Shown piece by piece: positions 1-5,487 of a stretch of DNA of 5,487 nucleotides. The notes below the pieces were generated by a model. That model was not told where the DNA came from, did no database searches, and saw only the letters and a list, made by a program, of their open reading frames with translations. The stretch lies in NCBI GenBank assembly GCA_021784265.1, contig JAJXTA010000253.1:1-5487 (forward strand). Direction: 5' to 3'. This DNA comes from a bacterium (lineage in GTDB: Bacteria; Verrucomicrobiota; Verrucomicrobiia; Limisphaerales; J093). The stretch's first letter is position 1. The number at the start of each line of letters is the position of its first letter. The position numbers and the translations under genes were made by a program.

Positions 1-1106
1 CGGCGCAGATCGAGGCGCTCGCCCAGGAACGGCAAGTCAAGGCTTCGGACCTGGACGGCCGCGGCGTCACCGACGCCGAGACGCTGCGGCTGGCCCTGAC
101 GGCCGCCAACCGGCTGACGCACGAGATCCTCGAGGGCTTGGCCACCAACGACCTGCGGGCCGCTTCCCCCAACGCCATCGTGGCCTATCCGTTGGGGATC
201 CTGCAAGGGGTGGACCACTTGTTTACCGGCAAGGTCGAGCGGGTGGATGTCGAGCTGCTGGCCACGCTGCTGGAGCACAACATCATCCCCGTGATCCCAC
301 CCCTGGGTTTCGACGGCGAAGGCCACACCTACCGCGTCAACTCCGACAGTATCGCGGTGGCAGTCGCGGAGGCCCTCAAAGCCGCCAAGCTGATTTTCGT
401 GACCACGTACGACGGCCTCTTTCGGCAGGGCACCTTCTTCCGCCAGGTGCTGGCCAGCGATCTGGAGCAAGTGCTCACCCACCACCGGGAAGATCTGCCC
501 CGCCACGCCTTCTCCAAAGCCCTGCATGCCGTGGCGGCCTGCCGCGCCGGCATCCAGCGGGTCCACATTCTCAACGGGCGGCTGGACGAGGCCCTGCTGG
601 CCGAGGTCTTCTCCAACGAAGGGGTGGGCACCCTGGTCTATGCCAACGAATACCAGCAAATCCGCCGCGCCCTCAAACGCGACATCACCAACATCCTCAA
701 GCTCATCCAACCCGCCGTCGCCAGCGAGGAGCTGATGAAACGGAGCCGGGCGATGATCGAGAAGACCCTCAACGAGTTTTACATCTTCGAGATCGACAAG
801 AACCCGGTCGCCTGTGTCGCCCTGCATTCCTATCCGGAAACCGGGCAAGGCGAGCTGGCCTGCCTCTGCGTCAAGCCGTCGCACGAGAACCAGGGGATCG
901 GGCGCAAGCTGATCCAGTTCGTCGAGAGCAAAGCCCGCGAGGCCGGGCTCAAGGAGCTGTTGACCCTCTCGACCCAGGCTTACGCCTATTTCCAGTCCAA
1001 AGGCGGCTTCGCCGAAGCGACGGCGGACGACCTGCCACCCGCCCGCCGCGAGAGATACGAGCAGAGCGGACGCAAATCCAAGGTGCTGGTGAAGAAGCTC
1101 AGGTAA
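1..1106 (+). CDS. argA: N-acetylglutamate synthase (amino-acid N-acetyltransferase), 5'-truncated by window edge
   Basis: This enzyme transfers an acetyl group from acetyl-CoA to L-glutamate, the first step of arginine biosynthesis, in the cytoplasm. The frame is open from the first complete codon at position 3, giving 367 residues to the TAA at 1104-1106. A TTG at 138 is not a credible start, because homologous sequence continues upstream of it. Compared from memory with E. coli ArgA (443 aa), the window begins near residue 65, in the amino-acid-kinase-like (AAK) domain. That domain runs to about nt 650 and includes the stretch RVNSDSIA (333-356). A GNAT acetyltransferase domain follows to the end. 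Its acetyl-CoA loop reads NQGIGRKL (about 888-911), a better match to the Q/RxxGxG/A consensus than the E. coli sequence. The C-terminal RKSKVL motif matches E. coli ArgA nearly exactly. The AAK domain is where arginine feedback acts in classical ArgA; whether that holds here is unknown. The next gene starts 5 bp downstream. Confidence 0.93.
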   Translation, partial: AQIEALAQERQVKASDLDGRGVTDAETLRLALTAANRLTHEILEGLATNDLRAASPNAIVAYPLGILQGVDHLFTGKVERVDVELLATLLEHNIIPVIPPLGFDGEGHTYRVNSDSIAVAVAEALKAAKLIFVTTYDGLFRQGTFFRQVLASDLEQVLTHHREDLPRHAFSKALHAVAACRAGIQRVHILNGRLDEALLAEVFSNEGVGTLVYANEYQQIRRALKRDITNILKLIQPAVASEELMKRSRAMIEKTLNEFYIFEIDKNPVACVALHSYPETGQGELACLCVKPSHENQGIGRKLIQFVESKAREAGLKELLTLSTQAYAYFQSKGGFAEATADDLPPARRERYEQSGRKSKVLVKKLR

Positions 1107-1111
1107 GCCCG

Positions 1112-1705
1112 ATGCGCCCGGAGGAACCCGACGCTGGTTTCTTTCTCGCCTGCCGCCGCACCGACACCCGCCTGACCCGTTGGGTGGTGGTGGTCTCGAT
1201 CAGGACTCAGACCCTGCTGGTGTGCGAGCAGGAGCGCGATCCGGCGCCGATATGGGCGGGCCGCCCCGTTGGACCCCGGCCGCCGCGACCCCACCGCTAC
1301 CAAGTGCGCCAGCAGTGCCGCATCTCCTCCTCCCGCTTCGGCACGGGCCAGGTGGCCGACTCGCACCGCACCCCCTTGGGCCTCCATCGGGTGGCCCAGA
1401 AGATTGGAGGCGGCTGGCCCATCGGCGCCGTGTTTCGGGGCCGCCGGCTGGTGGGATTCACGTGGCAGGGGCTGCCGAGGGCGCCGATTGCCCACCGCAT
1501 CCTCTGGCTGGAGGGGCTCGAAGCGGGCTTCAATCGAGGGGGGGCGGTTGATTCCTTCGCCCGCTATATCTACCTCCACGGGGCTGGCGACGAAACCACG
1601 CTTGGCTCACCGGCCACCCGAGGCTGTGTTCACCTGGCGGCGGCGCGGCTGTTGCCCCTGTACGACCTCCTGCCGGTGGGCACGCTGGTCTGGATCCGCC
1701 GCTAA
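1112..1705 (+). CDS. L,D-transpeptidase (YkuD/ErfK family), short form without evident signal peptide
   Basis: This 197-residue protein carries the YkuD catalytic core. YkuD enzymes make 3-3 peptidoglycan cross-links or attach proteins to peptidoglycan through a Cys acyl-enzyme. The signature is clear: HG at 156-157, then SPATRGCVHL (166-175) with presumed nucleophile Cys172 (codon 1625-1627). Arg170 stands where many family members have His in S/T-H-G-C. Earlier family features are SSSRFGTG (72-79), the TPLG turn (87-90) and KIGGGWPIG (97-105). A Pro/Arg-rich stretch at about 43-61 looks like an insertion between the first two beta strands of the domain. No hydrophobic signal segment is visible: VVVV at 25-28 is a short beta strand. 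Extracytoplasmic location is therefore assumed from the family and not seen. The ATG at 1112 is 5 bp after the argA stop, with AGG at 1101-1103 as a plausible ribosome site 8 nt upstream. No start candidate lies in frame just upstream. Co-transcription with argA is inferred; the exact cell-wall role is unknown. Confidence 0.85.
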   Translation: MRPEEPDAGFFLACRRTDTRLTRWVVVVSIRTQTLLVCEQERDPAPIWAGRPVGPRPPRPHRYQVRQQCRISSSRFGTGQVADSHRTPLGLHRVAQKIGGGWPIGAVFRGRRLVGFTWQGLPRAPIAHRILWLEGLEAGFNRGGAVDSFARYIYLHGAGDETTLGSPATRGCVHLAAARLLPLYDLLPVGTLVWIRR

Positions 1706-1760
1706 CACCCGGGCGTTTCCGCCCGGCGCCGGCGGGGAAGGTCGTTGGGTGGTCGCCCGC
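1706..1760. terminator. Convergent intergenic hairpin, possible bidirectional terminator
   Basis: The 55 bp between the two convergent stop codons contain a perfect 7-bp stem: CCGGGCG (1709-1715) and CGCCCGG (1720-1726) around a 4-nt loop. The loop is TTTC on the plus strand and GAAA, a GNRA-type tetraloop, on the minus-strand transcript. Neither side has a U-rich tract, so it is not a canonical intrinsic terminator. Its position between converging operons supports a role in transcript ending or 3'-end protection, but that is inference. Confidence 0.45.
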
Positions 1761-4700
1761 TCAAGGCGTGGCCGCCACCGAGGGTTCCGGCACAAAATGG
1801 CCGTAGCGCAGCGCCAGCGTCGGCAGGACCAGCAGGTTCAGCACGGTCGAGGTCACCAGCCCGCCGAGGATCACCTGCGCCATCGGCCCCTCGATTTCCC
1901 GCCCCGCCTCCCCCGCGCCCAAGGCCAATGGCAACAGGCCCAAGCCGGTGACCAGGGCCGTCATCAGAATCGGCACCAACCGTTCGGAAGCCCCGCGCCA
2001 CGCGGCCGCCGGTCCCCAAGTCAGCCCCTCCTCCCGCACGAGGTGCTCGAAGTGGGACACCATCATGATCGAGTTGCGGATGGTGATCCCGAAGAGGGTG
2101 ACGAAGCCCACGAGCGAACCGACCGATAACACCCCGCCGGTGGCGAAGACGGCCAACACCCCGCCGACGAGCGCGAAGGGCAAGTTGGCCAGGATCAAGA
2201 GCAGGTTCCGGCCCGAGCCGAACAGCAGGGCCAGCAACAGCACGATCCCCGCCCCCGCCAATAACGAATGGACGATCAGCTCGGTCCGAGCCCGCGCGGC
2301 GGCTTGCGCGGCCCCGCTGAAGAGGACAAACGTCCCCGGCGGCAACGTCACGCGCGCGGCGGCTTTTTGGCGGACTTCGGCGGCAAACGAATCCAGGTCG
2401 CGTCCCTCGATGTTGCAGGTCACCTGCTCCAAGCGTTGCGCGCCCTCGTGCGCCACGCTGTAGCGCCCGTTGCCGAGGCGCACCGTGGCCAGTTCCCCCA
2501 GCGGCACGAGCAGCCCGCGGGCGTTGCGCAGCTCCAGGCTGGCGAGGGTCTCCGGGGCACGGCGGGCGTCCGGGGTGAGCACGACGGTCACGTCAAACAC
2601 CCGGTTGCCCTCGTACACCTGGGCCACCGTCGCGCCTTGGTAGGCCGTTTCCAGGGCCTCGATCACCTCGACCGGACGAAAGCCAAAACGCTGCAGGCGC
2701 TCCGGACGGAGCTGGACGGTGACCTCCGGCAGACCTGGGGGCGATTCCAGATTGACATCCACCGCGCCGACCACGTTGGTCAGCACCTGAAAGAGCTGGT
2801 GGCTCTTTTCATCCAACACCGCGAGGTCGTTGCCGAACACGTTGATCACGAATTGCGCCGTCGTTCCGGAAATCGTCTCTTCCATCCGCTCCGCCAAGAA
2901 CGGCATGACTTGGAACGACAGGCCGGGGAACTGCGCCAGGGCACGGCGGATGTCCGGTTGGGCCGATTCCGCCTCTTCCCCTCCCAAGGTCCGCAGGTCC
3001 ACATGCAGCTCGCTGTACTGCGGGCCATACGTGTCCTCCCCGTTCTCCGCCCGCCCCGCCTCCTGCGACACGGAGCGGACCTGCGGGTTCTTCAGCAGCG
3101 TGGCCGTGACGAGCTTGCCCAGCCGCATCGACTCCCCCAGCGACGTGCCCGGGACCGCGGCCATGTGGAGGATATAATGCCCCTCCCGGAACTCCGGGAG
3201 GAATTCGCCCCCGAAAAAGGGGAGCGTGGCGAGCGCGCCGAGACAGAGCACGGCCACCAACCCCACGACCATCCGCGGGCGCCGGCTTACCGCCTGGAGC
3301 CACGCCACATGCCGGGTCTTCAGCCAGCGCACATGGCGCGGTTCCTCGCCGGGCGTCGCCCGCGGGAGGAGCAAGAAACAGAGCGCGGGGGTCACGGTGA
3401 GGGCCACCCCGAGCGAAGCGAGCGTGGCCAGGATGAACGAGACGCCCAGCGGCGCGAACAGCCGGCCCTGCACCCCGCTCATGGTCAGGATCGGCACGAA
3501 GACCAGCGCCACAATGAACGTGGCATAGACGACCGCGCCGCGCACCTCCAGCGAGGCCGCCAGCACCACCTGGAGCAGTTCACCGGCCGGCGCCGACCGC
3601 CACCGCGACGGCACGGGACCGCCCCCCGGCGGGTCGGCGTGGTATTCGCGCAGCCGGCGCAGGATGTTTTCCACGTCGATGATGGCGTCGTCCACCACCA
3701 CCCCGATGGCGATGGCAAAGCCGCCCAAGGTGATCGTGTTGATCGAAACGCCCGCCCAGTTCAGCACGATCACCGCCGCCAACAGCGACAAGGGAATCGA
3801 GACAAACGAGATGAACGCCGTGCGCAAATCCACCAGGAAGAAAAACAACACCAGGGCCACCAGCACGCCCCCGGCCAGGAGCGAGCGGTTGACATTGCGC
3901 AGCGACATTTCAATGAAAGTGGCCGGGCGAAACAGGCGGGCGTCCAGCTCGACTTGTTCGGCGGCCAGCGCCGGGCGCATGGCTGCCAGCGCCGCCTCCA
4001 GCGCGCGCGTGACGACCATGGTGTTGGCCTGATATTGGGCATAGACCAGCAACACCACCCCAGCGCGGCCCTGGAGTTGCGCCTCGCCATACTTGGGCGC
4101 GGGCGCCTCAACCACGTCGGCCACGTCTTGGAGCCGCACGCTCAATCCCGTGCGCGGCGCCAACACCACCGTCCCCAACAACGCCGGCGTCAGCCCCGGC
4201 GCGGTCGTCCGGAGCACAATCCGCTGGTTGCTCGTCTCCACGTAACCGGCCCCGCGGACGCCGGTGGCCTGGCGGGCGGCGGCCAGCACGTCATCCAGCG
4301 AAACGCCGTGAGCCCGCAGACGGTCCGGCCAGACCTGCACCTGGAATTGCCGAATGTCCCCCCCGAACAGATCGACCTTGGCCACCCCGGGCACGCTCAG
4401 CAAGCGCGGGCGAAAGGTCCAGTCGGCGTAGGTCCGCAGCTCCGTGGGGGTGCGGCGGGTCGAGGTGAGGCCGACGACCAAGGTCAGGCTCGTGGTCGAA
4501 GTCAACGGACCCATCCGCGGGGGTCCGAGGCCCTGCGGCAGCCGGCTGGCGGCCTCGCTCAACCGCTCGGACACCAACTGCCGGGCCAACAGAATGTCCG
4601 TCCCCTCGCGGAAGACCAGCGTGACCACCGACAAGCCCTGGATCGATTGCGAGCGGATGGTCTGGAGGCTCGGGGTCCCGTTCAGTTCGGTCTCCAGGGG

Positions 4701-4901
4701 TAAGGTGACCAGTTGCTCGACTTGCTCCGACGCCAGGCCCGGGGCCTCAGTCTGGACGACGATCTGCGGCGGCGCGAATTCAGGAAAGACATCCAGCCGG
4801 GTTTGCGACGCCACGTACCAACCGTAGGCGACAACCAGGACGCCCAGCGCCAGCACCACACCGCGGTGCCGAAGGCTGAACTGGACGATGCGGCTTAGCA
4901 C
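1761..4901 (-). CDS. Heavy-metal efflux RND transporter permease, CusA/CzcA family
   Basis: This inner-membrane proton-driven pump forms a trimer that, with the adaptor and an outer-membrane channel, exports metal ions across both membranes. At 1046 residues it is a normal full length for the HME-RND family. The layout is typical: TM1 (about 14-31), periplasmic loop 1 (32-335), TM2-6 (about 341-512), TM7 (about 543-561), periplasmic loop 2 (562-872) and TM8-12 (873-1030). TM4 reads VVVDDAIIDVEN (401-412). Asp404 and Glu411 align by hand with CzcA D408/E415 and CusA D405/E412, the proton-relay residues, while the site of CzcA D402 is Ala398. The family block VPILTMSGVQG (469-479) and TIRNSIMMVSH (940-950) are also present. 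The CusA Met573/623/672 triad appears as His579, Tyr629 or Ser630, and Glu675, so Cu(I)/Ag(I) specificity is not supported; a divalent metal is possible. The start is GTG at 4901: the frame is closed by TGA at 4923-4925, no other usual start codon lies between, and the N-terminus (IVQFSLRHR) fits the family. It follows the adaptor gene by 128 bp. Confidence 0.93.
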   Translation of the reverse strand: MLSRIVQFSLRHRGVVLALGVLVVAYGWYVASQTRLDVFPEFAPPQIVVQTEAPGLASEQVEQLVTLPLETELNGTPSLQTIRSQSIQGLSVVTLVFREGTDILLARQLVSERLSEAASRLPQGLGPPRMGPLTSTTSLTLVVGLTSTRRTPTELRTYADWTFRPRLLSVPGVAKVDLFGGDIRQFQVQVWPDRLRAHGVSLDDVLAAARQATGVRGAGYVETSNQRIVLRTTAPGLTPALLGTVVLAPRTGLSVRLQDVADVVEAPAPKYGEAQLQGRAGVVLLVYAQYQANTMVVTRALEAALAAMRPALAAEQVELDARLFRPATFIEMSLRNVNRSLLAGGVLVALVLFFFLVDLRTAFISFVSIPLSLLAAVIVLNWAGVSINTITLGGFAIAIGVVVDDAIIDVENILRRLREYHADPPGGGPVPSRWRSAPAGELLQVVLAASLEVRGAVVYATFIVALVFVPILTMSGVQGRLFAPLGVSFILATLASLGVALTVTPALCFLLLPRATPGEEPRHVRWLKTRHVAWLQAVSRRPRMVVGLVAVLCLGALATLPFFGGEFLPEFREGHYILHMAAVPGTSLGESMRLGKLVTATLLKNPQVRSVSQEAGRAENGEDTYGPQYSELHVDLRTLGGEEAESAQPDIRRALAQFPGLSFQVMPFLAERMEETISGTTAQFVINVFGNDLAVLDEKSHQLFQVLTNVVGAVDVNLESPPGLPEVTVQLRPERLQRFGFRPVEVIEALETAYQGATVAQVYEGNRVFDVTVVLTPDARRAPETLASLELRNARGLLVPLGELATVRLGNGRYSVAHEGAQRLEQVTCNIEGRDLDSFAAEVRQKAAARVTLPPGTFVLFSGAAQAAARARTELIVHSLLAGAGIVLLLALLFGSGRNLLLILANLPFALVGGVLAVFATGGVLSVGSLVGFVTLFGITIRNSIMMVSHFEHLVREEGLTWGPAAAWRGASERLVPILMTALVTGLGLLPLALGAGEAGREIEGPMAQVILGGLVTSTVLNLLVLPTLALRYGHFVPEPSVAATP

Positions 4902-5029
4902 AACCCTCTCGGGAAGGTGCGCTCAGCCCCACGCCAAGCGCGGGCCGCGCGCGGGGCGAGCGCTTCGATTGACCGGCGGTGTGGCTGAACCCAGGGCTTC
5001 GCCATTGGTTGACAACAAGTCCTTCCGCC
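4902..5029 (-). other. 128-bp gap between adaptor and permease genes
   Basis: No gene is supported here. The middle is very GC-rich. It contains an inverted repeat, AAGCGC (4936-4941) and GCGCTT (4960-4965), with an 18-nt loop that includes the self-complementary CCGCGCGCGG (4945-4954). An overlapping alternative pairs GCGCTC (4919-4924) with GAGCGC (4958-4963). No U-tract follows in either direction, so a terminator is unlikely. It could fold upstream of the permease start, or simply reflect high GC. I see no convincing minus-strand promoter for the permease. Confidence 0.3.
4904..4910 (-). promoter_or_regulatory. Candidate ribosome binding site for the RND permease, unusually close to GTG
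   Basis: On the minus strand GAGAGGG (4910-4904) lies only 2 nt before the GTG at 4901. It is the only Shine-Dalgarno-like purine run just upstream. The usual gap is about 5-9 nt, so initiation may be weak. The in-frame TGA at 4925-4923 leaves GTG 4901 as the only sensible start. Confidence 0.4.
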
Positions 5030-5487
5030 TCAATCGCCCAGCTTGATTTCCGCCTTGAGCTCCTCCGAGAGGAGCGCTTGCGCCCCGGTCACCACCACGG
5101 GATCACCTTCGGCCACGTTGTTGGTGACGAACCAGCCCTGGCCCAGCGCATGGTCCAAGGCCATCTCTCGGCGGACGAAATCCGTGGCCGTGGTCTGGAC
5201 ATAGACCCAAGCGCGCCCGCCCGAGCGCACGACGGCGTTTGCGGGGACCAGGAGACCGCGCCGCGGCTCGCCCGGCAACTGTAAGGAACCGCTCACGGCA
5301 CGACCGGGAACCCATTGCGAAAGCTGATTGGTCACGAGGAAGAGGAAGCCCTCACCCTGAACTTGCGGATCGGTGGCGGGCGCGGGGCCGAGGAAGGTCG
5401 CTTCAACCGACGGCGCGCTTCCGGGCACGGAGAGCCGCGCGCCGCTGGGGGTTGCCCCGGCGGTTTCGCCGACCGGCAACTCAGATC
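5030..5487 (-). CDS. RND efflux periplasmic adaptor subunit (HlyD/CusB/CzcB type), C-terminal part, truncated by window edge
   Basis: The adaptor (membrane fusion protein) bridges the inner-membrane RND permease and the outer-membrane channel in the periplasm. About 151 C-terminal residues are in view. The frame is open to the window edge, so the true start lies beyond 5487; the in-frame TTG at 5479 is not a credible start. What is visible fits the beta-barrel and membrane-proximal domains: VPGRAVSGSLQLPG, then LLVPANAVVRSGGRAWVYV, then DFVRREMAL, and finally a GDPVVVTGAQALLSEE block near the end. This is the usual adaptor pattern of a VPxxAV strand, a WVyV strand, an F-x-R-R strand and Gd-x-VV-x-GA. 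The missing part should contain the signal peptide, alpha-helical hairpin and lipoyl halves. The stop is TGA at 5032-5030. The gene order adaptor then permease on one strand matches czcBA/cusBA operons; an outer-membrane factor gene may lie further upstream. Specific metal and family assignment (CusB or CzcB) cannot be made from this part. Confidence 0.85.
   Translation of the reverse strand, partial: SELPVGETAGATPSGARLSVPGSAPSVEATFLGPAPATDPQVQGEGFLFLVTNQLSQWVPGRAVSGSLQLPGEPRRGLLVPANAVVRSGGRAWVYVQTTATDFVRREMALDHALGQGWFVTNNVAEGDPVVVTGAQALLSEELKAEIKLGD

Noticed and set aside
138..140. TTG at 138 as the argA start.
   Set aside because: The frame is open to the window edge, and the upstream translation (for example VTDAETLRLAL) matches E. 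coli ArgA, so the gene begins before the window.
1139..1153. FFLAC near the start of the transpeptidase as a possible lipoprotein lipobox (Cys14).
   Set aside because: The preceding residues are acidic and polar with no hydrophobic core, and the -3 to -1 residues (F-L-A) do not fit a lipobox well.
986..1579. Minus-strand open frame opposite the argA end and the transpeptidase gene.
   Set aside because: The plus strand here encodes two clearly recognisable proteins, and the minus-strand translation has no family motif; a GC-rich shadow frame.
1269..2129. Plus-strand open frame running through the transpeptidase and into the permease end.
   Set aside because: It is out of frame with the transpeptidase motifs and antisense to the permease. 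Its Arg/Pro/Gly-rich composition is typical of a shadow frame.
2268..4703. A very long open frame (811 codons) on the plus strand, opposite the permease gene.
   Set aside because: It runs codon-for-codon antisense to the permease, so its stops would need TTA, CTA or TCA codons in the permease, which are rare in GC-rich genes. The translation is low-complexity, rich in Arg, Gln, His and Gly, and shows no recognisable domain.
5009..5014. TTGACA, a perfect -35-like hexamer on the plus strand in the adaptor-permease gap.
   Set aside because: No -10-like hexamer lies about 17 bp downstream, and a promoter here would read antisense into the adaptor gene.

Overview
This 5.5 kb, GC-rich window reads as an ordinary chromosomal segment of a Gram-negative (diderm) bacterium. 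It holds two convergent gene pairs. Diderm affiliation rests on an RND permease with its periplasmic adaptor and on an L,D-transpeptidase. The N-acetylglutamate synthase C-terminus and the architecture of the short transpeptidase remind me of Verrucomicrobiota, but that is recollection and not a computed placement.

Plus strand, 1-1705: the 5'-truncated end of argA (N-acetylglutamate synthase, first step of arginine biosynthesis) is followed after 5 bp by a small L,D-transpeptidase (YkuD domain). The spacing suggests co-transcription and perhaps translational coupling. The two functions (arginine biosynthesis, peptidoglycan cross-linking) have no obvious biochemical link.

Minus strand, 5487-1761: the C-terminal end of an RND periplasmic adaptor (HlyD/CusB/CzcB type) is followed after a 128 bp gap by a complete 1046-residue CusA/CzcA-type heavy-metal efflux permease. 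Together with an outer-membrane factor, not seen here, they would form a tripartite pump exporting metal ions out of the cell. The permease keeps the proton-relay acidic residues of TM4. By hand alignment it lacks the methionine triad that binds Cu(I)/Ag(I) in E. coli CusA, so a substrate other than Cu(I)/Ag(I) is more likely.

The two pairs meet at 1706-1760, where a perfect 7-bp GC hairpin without a U-tract is the best candidate for a shared transcription stop. The adaptor's start and the upstream promoter or regulator of the efflux operon lie outside the window, as does the start of argA. I found no mobile element, CRISPR, RNA gene or clear novel system.
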